50,315 nt of DNA from Mycobacterium szulgai. Its GTDB lineage: Bacteria; Actinomycetota; Actinomycetes; Mycobacteriales; Mycobacteriaceae. The stretch spans positions 1 through 50,315 of the forward strand of contig NZ_LQPW01000008.1 of the NCBI RefSeq assembly GCF_002116635.1. The letters run 5' to 3'. Below are positions 42,629-50,315 of the stretch, one piece after another. The translations under genes and the position numbers were made by a program. A model generated the notes under the pieces. It searched no databases, was not told the DNA's origin, and saw nothing but the letters and a program-made list of their open reading frames with translations. Within the stretch, counting starts at the first letter, position 1, and every line of letters begins with the position of its first letter.

Positions 42629-45600
42629 TTAGGCGAAAGCGGTATCCAGGATTTCCTGCTGCTCGACGGCGTGCACCTTCGACGAGCCCGACGACGGCGC
42701 CGACATGGCCCGGCGAGAAATCCGCTTGATGCCGCTGAGCTTTTCGGGCAGTACCTCCGGCAGGGTGAGCCCCAGCGACGGCCATGCGCCCTGGTTGGCC
42801 GGCTCCTCCTGCACCCAGAAGTACTCGTTGACGTTTTCGTAGCGGTCCAGCGTCTCGCCGAGCCGCCGCCGCGGCAGCGGCGCAAGCTGTTCCAGCCGAA
42901 CGATCGCAATGTCGTCGCGCTTGTCCTTGGCCTTTCGCGCCGCCAGCTCGTAGTAGAGCTTTCCGCAGGTCAACAGGATGCGGGTGACCTTGCTGCGGTC
43001 GCCGATGCCGTCCTCGTAGGTCGGTTCCTCCAGCACCGAGCGGAACTTGATCTCGGTGAAGTCCCGGACATCGCTGACCGCGGCCTTGTTGCGCAGCATC
43101 GACTTGGGGGTGAACACGATCAGCGGACGCATCACCCCGTCCAGGGCGTGGCGGCGCAACAAGTGGAAGTAGTTCGACGGCGTCGAGGGCACCGCGATCG
43201 TCATCGAACCCTCGGCCCACAGCTGCAGGAAGCGTTCGATCCGGCCCGAAGTGTGGTCGGGTCCCTGGCCCTCGTGGCCGTGCGGCAGCAGCAACACCAC
43301 CGTCGACAATTGGCCCCACTTGGCCTCACCGGAACTGATGAACTCGTCGATGATGGACTGCGCGCCGTTGACGAAGTCGCCGAACTGCGCTTCCCACAAC
43401 ACCACGGCCTCCGGGTTACCCACGGTGTAGCCGTACTCGAAGCCCACCGCGGCGTACTCCGACAGCGGTGAGTCGTAGACCAGGAACTTGCCGCCGGTCG
43501 GGGTGCCGTCCTTGCTGGTCGCAAGCAGTTGCAACGGGGTGAACTCGACACCGGTGTGGCGATCGATGATCACCGAATGCCGCTGGGAGAAGGTGCCGCG
43601 CTTGGTGTCCTGTCCCGACAGCCGCACCAGCTTGCCTTCGGCCACCAGTGACCCCAGCGCCAGCAGTTCGCCGAACGCCCAGTCGATCTTGCCTTCATAG
43701 GCCATCTCCCGGCGCTTCTCCAGCACCGGCTGCACGCGTGGGTGTGCGGTGAACCCGTCGGGCAGCGCCAGGAAAGCGTCGCCGATGCGGGCCAGCAGCG
43801 ACTTGTCCACGGCGGTGGATAGCCCGGCCGGAAGCATCTGGTCGGCCTCGACCGACTCGCTGGGCTGCGCGCCGTGCTTTTCCAGCTCGCGGACCTCGTT
43901 GAACACGCGCTCCAGCTGGCCCTGGTAGTCGCGCAGTGCGTCCTCGGCTTCCTTGATGGAGATGTCGCCACGGCCGATCAGGGCTTCGGTGTAGCTCTTG
44001 CGGACCCCGCGCTTGTTGTCGACGACGTCGTACATGGACGGGTTGGTCATCGACGGGTCGTCGCCCTCGTTGTGGCCACGCCGGCGGTAGCACAGCATGT
44101 CGATGACGACGTCCTTCTTGAACCGCTGCCGGAAGTCCACCGCCAGGCGCGCCACCCACTCGCAGGCTTCCGGGTCGTCGCCGTTGACGTGGAAGATCGG
44201 TGCCCCGATCATCTTGGCGACGTCGGTGCAGTACTCGCTGGACCGGGAATACTCCGGCGCGGTGGTGAATCCGATCTGGTTGTTGACGATGATGTGGATG
44301 GTCCCGCCGACCCGGTAGCCCGGCAGGTTCGTCAGGTTCAGCGTCTCGGCGACCACACCCTGGCCGGCGAAGGCGGCGTCACCGTGCAGCATCATCGGCA
44401 CCACCGAGAAGCGCTCTTCGCCGCCGCCGTCGATCAGATCCTGCTTGGCCCGAACCAGGCCCTCCAGCACCGGGTCCACGGCTTCCAGGTGCGACGGGTT
44501 GGCGGTCAGCGAGACCTGAATGTCGTTGTCGCCGAACATCTGTAGATAGATGCCGGTGGCGCCCAGGTGGTATTTGACGTCGCCGGAGCCGTGCGCCTGG
44601 GACGGGTTGAGGTTGCCCTCGAACTCGCTGAAGATCTGCGAGTAGGGTTTGCCGACGATGTTGGCCAGCACATTGAGCCTGCCACGGTGCGGCATCCCGA
44701 TGACCACTTCGTCGAGGCCATGTTCGGCGCACTGGTCGATCGCCGCGTCCATCATCGGGATCACGCTTTCGGCGCCTTCGAGCGAGAATCGCTTCTGCCC
44801 AACGTATTTGGTCTGCAGGAAGGTTTCGAAGGCTTCCGCAGCGTTGAGCTTGCTCAGAATGTACTTCTGTTGTGCCACAGTCGGTTTGACGTGCTTGGTC
44901 TCGACCCGCTCCTCGAGCCATTCCTGCTGTTCGGGGTCGAGGATGTGGGTGTACTCCACGCCGATGTGGCGGCAGTAGGCGTCGCGCAGCAGGCCGAGGA
45001 TGTCGCGCAGCTTCTTGTACTGCGCGCCGGCGAAGCCGTTGACTTTGAACACCCGGTCGAGGTCCCACAGCGTCAGGCCGTGGGTGAGCACCTCGAGGTC
45101 AGGGTGACTGCGGAATCGGGTGGTGTCCAACCGCAGCGGGTCGATGTCGGCCATCAGGTGACCGCGATTGCGATATGCCGCAATCAATTCCATGACGCGG
45201 GCGTTCTTGTCGACGATCGAGTCGGGGTTGTCGGTGCTCCACCGGATCGGCAGGTACGGAATGCTCAGTTCGCGGAAGATCTCGTCCCAGAAGGCATCCG
45301 AGAGCAGCATCTCGTGGATGGCGCGCAGGAAGTCGCCGGACTCTGCGCCCTGAATGATGCGATGGTCGTAGGTCGAGGTCAGGGTGATCAGCTTGCCGAT
45401 ACCCAGTTCGGCGATGCGCTCCTCGCTGGCGCCCTGAAACTCCGCCGGGTACTCCATGGCCCCGACGCCGATGATGGCGCCCTGGCCGGCCATCAGCCGC
45501 GGCACCGAGTGCACGGTGCCGATGGTGCCGGGGTTGGTCAGCGAAATGGTCACTCCGGCAAAGTCTTCGGCGGTCAGCTTGCCGTCGCGCGCGCGCCGGA

Positions 45601-46324
45601 CGATGTCTTCGTAGGCGGTGACGAACTGCGCGAAGCGCAGGGTTTCGCAATCCTTGATGCCGGCCACCACCAGGGAGCGCTTGCCGTCCTTGCCCTGCAG
45701 GTCGATCGCCAGGCCCAGATTGGTATGCGCCGGTGTGACGGCGTTCGGCTTGCCGTCGACCTCGGCGTAGTGCCGGTTCATGTTCGGGAACTTCTTGACC
45801 GCCTGCACCAGCGCGTAACCCAGCAGGTGGGTGAAGGAGATCTTGCCGCCGCGGGTGCGCTTGAGCTGGTTGTTGATCACGATCCGGTTGTCGATCAACA
45901 GCTTGGCCGGGACGGCGCGCACGCTGGTTGCGGTCGGGACCTCCAGCGATGCGGACATGTTCTTTACGACGGCTGCCGCGGCGCCGCGCAGTACCTGCAC
46001 CTCGTCGCCCTCGGCGGGCGGGGGAGTGGCGGCCTTAGCCGCCGGAGCTGCCGGAGCGGCCGGAGCCGCCCCAGCAGGCGCAGCCTTGGCAGGTGGAGCG
46101 GCTGGCGCCGCCTTGACGGTCGGGGTTCCGTTACCGGCAGGAGCGGCAGCGGGGACCTTGGCTGGGGCAGGTTCGGGGACCGCGTCGGTCGTCGATTCGG
46201 GGTTGTAGTCAACCAGGAACTCGTGCCAGCTCGGGTCGACCGAAGAGGGGTCGTCGCGGAACTTGCGATACATCTCCTCGACCAGCCACTCGTTTTGCCC
46301 GAATGGTGAACTTATGTTGGCCAC
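42629..46324 (-). CDS. kgd: Multifunctional alpha-ketoglutarate metabolic enzyme Kgd
   Basis: A 1231-residue enzyme (often annotated sucA). It combines thiamine-diphosphate alpha-ketoglutarate decarboxylase/dehydrogenase E1 activity with an E2-like succinyltransferase domain. The N-terminal helix ([13 protein letters not shown]) is followed by an Ala/Pro-rich linker (about 48-105) and no lipoyl domain. The acyltransferase active site is YDHRIIQG around residue 320. The E1 part has [19 protein letters not shown] and NNQIGFTT. GarA inhibits the mycobacterial enzyme. GTG 46324 gives exactly the M. tuberculosis Kgd length and N-terminus; an in-frame ATG at 46390 adds 22 basic residues with no support. 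Confidence 0.95.
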   Translation of the reverse strand: MANISSPFGQNEWLVEEMYRKFRDDPSSVDPSWHEFLVDYNPESTTDAVPEPAPAKVPAAAPAGNGTPTVKAAPAAPPAKAAPAGAAPAAPAAPAAKAATPPPAEGDEVQVLRGAAAAVVKNMSASLEVPTATSVRAVPAKLLIDNRIVINNQLKRTRGGKISFTHLLGYALVQAVKKFPNMNRHYAEVDGKPNAVTPAHTNLGLAIDLQGKDGKRSLVVAGIKDCETLRFAQFVTAYEDIVRRARDGKLTAEDFAGVTISLTNPGTIGTVHSVPRLMAGQGAIIGVGAMEYPAEFQGASEERIAELGIGKLITLTSTYDHRIIQGAESGDFLRAIHEMLLSDAFWDEIFRELSIPYLPIRWSTDNPDSIVDKNARVMELIAAYRNRGHLMADIDPLRLDTTRFRSHPDLEVLTHGLTLWDLDRVFKVNGFAGAQYKKLRDILGLLRDAYCRHIGVEYTHILDPEQQEWLEERVETKHVKPTVAQQKYILSKLNAAEAFETFLQTKYVGQKRFSLEGAESVIPMMDAAIDQCAEHGLDEVVIGMPHRGRLNVLANIVGKPYSQIFSEFEGNLNPSQAHGSGDVKYHLGATGIYLQMFGDNDIQVSLTANPSHLEAVDPVLEGLVRAKQDLIDGGGEERFSVVPMMLHGDAAFAGQGVVAETLNLTNLPGYRVGGTIHIIVNNQIGFTTAPEYSRSSEYCTDVAKMIGAPIFHVNGDDPEACEWVARLAVDFRQRFKKDVVIDMLCYRRRGHNEGDDPSMTNPSMYDVVDNKRGVRKSYTEALIGRGDISIKEAEDALRDYQGQLERVFNEVRELEKHGAQPSESVEADQMLPAGLSTAVDKSLLARIGDAFLALPDGFTAHPRVQPVLEKRREMAYEGKIDWAFGELLALGSLVAEGKLVRLSGQDTKRGTFSQRHSVIIDRHTGVEFTPLQLLATSKDGTPTGGKFLVYDSPLSEYAAVGFEYGYTVGNPEAVVLWEAQFGDFVNGAQSIIDEFISSGEAKWGQLSTVVLLLPHGHEGQGPDHTSGRIERFLQLWAEGSMTIAVPSTPSNYFHLLRRHALDGVMRPLIVFTPKSMLRNKAAVSDVRDFTEIKFRSVLEEPTYEDGIGDRSKVTRILLTCGKLYYELAARKAKDKRDDIAIVRLEQLAPLPRRRLGETLDRYENVNEYFWVQEEPANQGAWPSLGLTLPEVLPEKLSGIKRISRRAMSAPSSGSSKVHAVEQQEILDTAFA

Positions 46325-46460
46325 GGCCGCTGTTCGCCTCGATTCTTTTGTCCTGCGACTGCTTGCATCCCGGTTGGCTGGGCACGTCACACCCGACGCG
46401 GTGACCCATAAAGGCTATCGCTTCGCTCGGGATCCGCCAGAGAGACCGGGTAACCGCGCG

Positions 46461-47252
46461 CTAGCTGGCGTCCCGAACCGGCGGCAGTACGCGCAAAGTG
46501 ACCGGCCAGCGTGCCGGCGGGGCGCCGAACGCGGATCGCGCATTGCGCACGATCTTTCGGCCCACCAGGCGGTTCCCGATCGCACCCACGATCGCGCCGA
46601 TGCCCATCGGCAACAGTTTGCCGAACATCAGCGCGCCACGCTTCAGCGCGAACCGCTTGACGAAGTACTTGAGCATTTTCGAATTCAGCTTCGATATCGC
46701 CGGCAGCGGCAGCGAGGCCATGCTTTCCGACACCCAGCCGCCGGTGGTGCGGCCGGAACCGATCACCTCGGCCACGGCATTCTTGCCGCTGTCGCCCACC
46801 AGCACCGCCAGCATCAAGGCCCGGCGCCGCTCGCGGTGGTCGAGCGGTATCCCGTATACCGAGGCCAGCGCCAGCACCAGCAGCGCGGTGGCTTCGAGGA
46901 ACACCGCGGTTTCGCCGGCGGCCGCAGACAATGCCGCGATGGTGCCGATCCCGGGGAACGTCGCCGCGGCACCGACGGCGGCGCCGCTGGCCGTCACCAC
47001 CGACACGAACCGCTTCTCCAGCTTGGTGACGATCTCGGCAGGACTGGCACCGGGGTGGGTGCGGCGCAAACGGTCGACGTAGGCCTCGGCGGCCGGGCTC
47101 TGGATCCGCGAACTACGTTCGATGACCTGCGCCAGGGCCCGCGTGGAGGTCTTGGCCCGGCCGGTGGTGGCGGCCAGCTCCGGTTCCAGCTCAGACTTGC
47201 GCTCAGACCTGCTCGAGGTCCGACTCCAAGATGGGCTTCGTCGAAGGCTCAT
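46461..47252 (-). CDS. Conserved mycobacterial membrane protein (Rv1249c-like)
   Basis: A 263-residue protein. After a basic N-terminus there are two Ala/Gly-rich hydrophobic stretches (VVTASGAAVGAAATFPGIGTIAALS and LEATALLVLALASVYGI) and a third near LPMGIGAIVGAIGNRLVG. The arrangement recalls EcsC-like proteins, but I am not certain, and no function is assigned. AGGAGAG stands 8 bases before ATG 47252. kgd follows after 136 bp, which may hold the kgd promoter. Confidence 0.8.
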   Translation of the reverse strand: MSLRRSPSWSRTSSRSERKSELEPELAATTGRAKTSTRALAQVIERSSRIQSPAAEAYVDRLRRTHPGASPAEIVTKLEKRFVSVVTASGAAVGAAATFPGIGTIAALSAAAGETAVFLEATALLVLALASVYGIPLDHRERRRALMLAVLVGDSGKNAVAEVIGSGRTTGGWVSESMASLPLPAISKLNSKMLKYFVKRFALKRGALMFGKLLPMGIGAIVGAIGNRLVGRKIVRNARSAFGAPPARWPVTLRVLPPVRDAS

Positions 47253-47354
47253 ATTCTCTCCTGCTAATGGCGTCCCTTTAGGCTAACGCCCGGTTGACGA
47301 ATAGCCGGAATAATGCAGGCTGGACAACGGCCGGCGACGATGCGAGGTGTGTTT

Positions 47355-49034
47355 ATGACCACGGCGACGAGCGGCGCAGCCGGGGACAGCAACGCCTGGC
47401 ATGCGCTGTGGGCGATGATGATCGGCTTCTTCATGATCATGCTCGACTCGACCGTCGTCGCCATCGCTAACCCGACGATCATGGCCCAGCTGCACATCGA
47501 TTACGACACAGTGGTCTGGATGACCAGCGCCTATCTGCTGGGCTATGCGGTGTTGCTGCTGGTGGCCGGCCGACTCGGCGATCGGTTCGGCACCAAATAC
47601 CTGTACTTGATCGGCCTGGCGGTGTTCACCGTGTCGTCGTTGTGGTGCGGGTTGTCGGGCAGTGCCGGCATGCTGATCGCCGCCCGGGTGGTGCAAGGGA
47701 TGGGCGCGGGGCTACTGACTCCGCAGACCCTGTCGACGATCACGCAGATCTTTCCCGCCCAGCGCCGCGGTCTGGCGATGAGCGTGTGGGGTGCCATCGC
47801 CGGCGTAGCAAGCCTGGTAGGGCCGCTGGCCGGCGGGCTGCTGCTGGACAGCCTGGGCTGGGAATGGATCTTCTTCGTCAACGTGCCGATCGGCATCGTC
47901 GGCCTGGTGTTGGCGTTCTGGCTGCTACCGGTGCTGCCCACCCAGGTGCGCGGTTTCGACTGGCTTGGGGTGGCGTTGTCGGGGGCCGGCATATTTTTGA
48001 TCGTCTTCGGACTGCAACAGGGCCAGTCCGCCCATTGGGAGCCGTGGATCTGGGCGGTGATCGTCGCCGGCGTGGGCTTCATGTCGGTGTTCATCTATTG
48101 GCAGGCGCTCAACCGGCGCGAGCCGCTGATCCCGTTGCGCATCTTCCGCGACCGCAACTTCACGCTGTCCAATGCCGGCGTGGTCGTTATCGGGTTCGCC
48201 CTGACGGCAGGAATGCTGCCGCTCACCTTCTACATGCAGTCGGTGTGTGGGTTGTCAGCAACTCGCTCGGCCTTGCTGATGGCGCCGATGGCGATCAGCA
48301 GCGGGCTCATGGCGCCGGTTGTGGGCATGCTCGTGGACCGGGTGCATCCACTGCCGTTGCTCGGATTCGGTTTTTCGTTGCTGGCGATTGGGCTGACCTG
48401 GCTGGCCTTTGAGATGGACCCGGCAACGCCCATCTGGCGAGTGGTGTTGCCGTACTGCGTGATCGGCGTGTCGATGGCGTTCGTCTGGACGCCGCTGGCC
48501 ACCACCGCGACCCGCAACCTGTCGTTCGATGTGGCTGGCGCGAGTTCGGGCGTTTACAACGCCACCCGGCAGCTGGGCGCGGTGCTCGGCAGCGCGGGCA
48601 TGGCCGCGTTCATGACGTCGCGGATCGCCGCCGAGGTGCCTGGAGCCGGGACCGACGGTGGATCACCCGTCCGGGACAGCACCGCGGTGCAGTTGCCCGA
48701 GTTCCTGCGCCAGCCGTTCTCTGATGCGATGGCGCAATCGACGCTGCTGCCCGCGTTCGTCTCGTTGTTCGGGATCGTTGCGGCGCTTTTCCTGGTCGGC
48801 TTCACCGGTTCGGCGCGCGCCGGCGGGTCTCGCGCTGCTGACGCCTTCGGCGACTTTGACGACTTTGACGACTATGGCGATTACGACGATGCCTACGACG
48901 ACGACGAGTACGTCGAATTCATCGTTCGTCGCGAGAGTTCCCCGTACGAACAGGTCCACAACGGTTCGCACGTCGAGGACGCCTTGTTTGATCGCCCGGT
49001 CGGCGGTGGTGCGCTGCCGCCGGCCGCGCACTGA
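47355..49034 (+). CDS. DHA2-family MFS drug exporter (Rv1250-like)
   Basis: A 559-residue, 14-helix EmrB/QacA-type proton antiporter. Motif D1/first helix is [16 protein letters not shown], motif A is [12 protein letters not shown], and motif C is [15 protein letters not shown] cytoplasmic tail rich in Asp/Tyr ([19 protein letters not shown]) follows the last helix. ATG 47355 (MTTATSG) is preferred because the frame upstream to ATG 47313 encodes RPATMRGVF without similarity; a weak GAGG lies upstream. It diverges from the Rv1249c-like gene. Confidence 0.9.
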   Translation: MTTATSGAAGDSNAWHALWAMMIGFFMIMLDSTVVAIANPTIMAQLHIDYDTVVWMTSAYLLGYAVLLLVAGRLGDRFGTKYLYLIGLAVFTVSSLWCGLSGSAGMLIAARVVQGMGAGLLTPQTLSTITQIFPAQRRGLAMSVWGAIAGVASLVGPLAGGLLLDSLGWEWIFFVNVPIGIVGLVLAFWLLPVLPTQVRGFDWLGVALSGAGIFLIVFGLQQGQSAHWEPWIWAVIVAGVGFMSVFIYWQALNRREPLIPLRIFRDRNFTLSNAGVVVIGFALTAGMLPLTFYMQSVCGLSATRSALLMAPMAISSGLMAPVVGMLVDRVHPLPLLGFGFSLLAIGLTWLAFEMDPATPIWRVVLPYCVIGVSMAFVWTPLATTATRNLSFDVAGASSGVYNATRQLGAVLGSAGMAAFMTSRIAAEVPGAGTDGGSPVRDSTAVQLPEFLRQPFSDAMAQSTLLPAFVSLFGIVAALFLVGFTGSARAGGSRAADAFGDFDDFDDYGDYDDAYDDDEYVEFIVRRESSPYEQVHNGSHVEDALFDRPVGGGALPPAAH

Positions 49035-49231
49035 TCCACGTCGCCGGGCTCGAATACGTCCATTGCAAACTTTTTCGTGCGGCAAATTGTGGTAAGCGTT
49101 TGTGCATGATGTCGAAAATGCCACGGGGCAACGGTCCGGCGTTCCGAAAAGAATAACTGCGCCGGCGCGGTATCCGGTGCCATAGTGGGCCGTCGTGTTC
49201 GAGTCGCGACGCCAGTGGCGACTTCTCAAGT

Positions 49232-49255
49232 GCGCCAGTGAATTTCCCACTGCGC
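49232..49255. other. Hairpin in the gene-free region
   Basis: GCGCCAGTG, 7-base loop, CACTGCGC: an 8-bp stem with one bulged C. It could be a terminator or part of a structured RNA; it lies about 200 bp after the MFS gene. Confidence 0.35.
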
Positions 49256-49457
49256 GGGCGATGCCGATCAGCGGACTGGATGGCCGCCGGCGGGAGCTGC
49301 TGACCAGGCCGGTTCCGGCCGGCTGAGGGTCTTCGGGGTGCGGGCGGGACTGGGCACTTTGTCCATGTCGCGGGCCAATCGTGACCGTCCGCATCACGGG
49401 GTATGCCCGCGATGCCGCACCACCCCGGTGTAGCCGAAATTGGGTACGCCTCGCGGG

Positions 49458-49494
49458 AAAATGAATTGAAAATGAAATTGGGCATTTTAATTTC
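49458..49494. promoter_or_regulatory. AT-rich island upstream of PE_PGRS
   Basis: Tandem AAAATGAATTG (49458-49468) and AAAATGAAATTG (49469-49480), overlapped by the inverted repeat GAAATT-N9-AATTTC (49474-49494). Very AT-rich for this genome; probably promoter-proximal regulatory DNA. Confidence 0.4.
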
Positions 49495-49573
49495 TAATAA
49501 CCGTGGATTTTCTTTGCGAGCTGCGCGAATACTGTCCGAAGGCCAAATCGGGTCCGGGTGATGGGAGCCGCAG

Positions 49574-50315
49574 ATGTCGTCATACGTGATCGTCGCACCG
49601 GATGCTATGGCGGCAGCGTCGCAGCAATTGACCGGGCTCGGGTCGGCGATCCAGGCTGCCAACTCCGCGGTGGCGGCCTCCACCACCCAAGTGCTGGCCG
49701 CGGGTGGCGATGAGGTGTCGGCGGTTATCGCCCGGCTGTTCGGCAGCTACGGACAGGACTATCAGGCCTTCAGCGCGCAGACGGCGGCCTTTCATGAGCA
49801 GTTCGTCCGGGCGCTGACGGTTGGCAACAACGCCTACGCGACGGCCGAAGCCCTCAATGCGTCACCGCTGCAAACCATCGAGCAGCTCATCCTCGACGTC
49901 ATCAATGCGCCCACCAATATCTTGCTCGGGCGCCCTCTGCTCGGCAACGGCACCGACGCCGCGCCCGGCAGCGGTGGACGCGGCGGAGACGGCGGGATAT
50001 TGATCGGCAATGGCGGCAGTGGTGGATCCGGGGCGACGGGTCAAGCGGGCGGACGCGGCGGCAACGCCGGTTTGTTCGGTTGGGGGGGTGTCGGTGGGGC
50101 CGGCGGCACCGGCGCTCCGGGCATGGCAGGCGCTCCCGGCGGCAACGGCGGCGCCGGCGGCTTTCTCGGCGGTAACGGGGGCGCCGGCGGAGTAGGCGGC
50201 GCTGGCGGGGCGGGCAGCATCGGCATGAACGGCGGCTTTGGCGGCCCTGGGGGCAATGGTGGAGCGAATCTGGCGTTGCTGGGTTGGGCCGGCGGGGCGG
50301 GAGGCGCCGGCGGGG
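49574..50315 (+). CDS. PE_PGRS family protein, 5' part (3' end outside window)
   Basis: The frame is open from ATG 49574 to the window end. The PE domain starts [20 protein letters not shown] and ends with the export motif Tyr88-ATA-Glu92. The linker [20 protein letters not shown] and the first ~120 residues of PGRS repeats follow. GGGAG stands about 7 bases before the ATG. The protein is truncated only by the window edge. It follows the AT-rich island, which is likely its promoter region. Confidence 0.92.
   Translation, partial: MSSYVIVAPDAMAAASQQLTGLGSAIQAANSAVAASTTQVLAAGGDEVSAVIARLFGSYGQDYQAFSAQTAAFHEQFVRALTVGNNAYATAEALNASPLQTIEQLILDVINAPTNILLGRPLLGNGTDAAPGSGGRGGDGGILIGNGGSGGSGATGQAGGRGGNAGLFGWGGVGGAGGTGAPGMAGAPGGNGGAGGFLGGNGGAGGVGGAGGAGSIGMNGGFGGPGGNGGANLALLGWAGGAGGAGG

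Larger units (their letters stand above)
49035..49573. other. 539-bp gene-free region
   Basis: No convincing gene on either strand; a long minus-strand frame here has no recognisable protein character. It contains a GC hairpin at 49232-49255 and an AT-rich island at about 49455-49500 before the last PE_PGRS gene. Confidence 0.6.

Noticed and set aside
44567..46309. 580-codon plus-strand frame opposite kgd
   Set aside because: It lies wholly antisense to kgd, has the His/Val/Gln-rich composition typical of GC-rich shadow frames, and matches no family.
46325..46390. N-terminal extension of Kgd from ATG 46390
   Set aside because: The added 22 residues are basic and unlike the known start, and GTG 46324 gives the exact orthologue length.
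48919..49686. 255-codon minus-strand frame spanning the gene-free region
   Set aside because: It overlaps the ends of two genes, has no recognisable motif and no ribosome site, and its composition looks random.

Overview
This window comes from a slow-growing, PE_PGRS-rich Mycobacterium. The evidence is the high GC content, four PE_PGRS loci with the usual PE domain and Gly-Ala repeats, GTG starts, and genes for glycogen/maltosyl-phosphate, methylglucose lipopolysaccharide, trehalose recycling and SigE/RseA/HtrA. From memory, the backbone follows the M. tuberculosis H37Rv order from about Rv1204c to Rv1250. Several differences make it unlikely to be the tuberculosis complex. PE14, Rv1225c-Rv1228, vapBC33 and the Rv1246c/Rv1247c toxin-antitoxin pair are absent. 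A SUFU-domain gene and a small-type malic enzyme gene are present. I cannot name the species from sequence alone.

Layout. 1-2144: the 3' part of a PE_PGRS gene. 2141-10041: a P-loop/TPR-type ATPase gene diverging from a LOG (cytokinin-type phosphoribohydrolase) gene, then fadD6, folP2-gpgS, a DivIVA-like membrane protein with tagA, and a DUF3117 gene. 10049-12670: divergent glgM and glgC, which make maltose-1-phosphate and ADP-glucose. 12667-18259: a TetR-ABC ATPase-permease-methyltransferase-hydrolase cassette read leftward from one regulated promoter, with a further promoter before the last gene. 18313-19190: a LuxR helix-turn-helix remnant and an O-methyltransferase. 19378-22749: the envelope-stress block sigE, rseA, htrA, tatB. 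22826-28606: mrp, a lytic transglycosylase, a DUF1003/MgtE_N-CBS pair and two small membrane proteins. 28626-33500: the trehalose importer lpqY-sugA-sugB-sugC, with a SUFU-domain gene coupled to its end. 33584-39822: corA, mdh, a PE_PGRS gene, and a coupled malic enzyme-lpqZ pair. 39860-47252: an SDR, a PE_PGRS gene, kgd, and a membrane protein. 47355-50315: a DHA2-type MFS exporter, a gene-poor stretch, and the 5' part of a fourth PE_PGRS gene.

Most genes sit in short operons whose members overlap by ATGA or GTGA. Twelve genes without upstream coupling have a TANNNT -10 box ending 5-8 bases before the start codon, the arrangement of mycobacterial leaderless transcripts; this decides several start codons. 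The most informative regulatory find is a pair of 14-bp palindromes 20 bp apart on the TetR promoter. The best candidates for under-described biology are the extended efflux/methylation/hydrolysis cassette, the SUFU gene coupled to the trehalose importer, the malic enzyme-LpqZ operon, and the split-MgtE pair.
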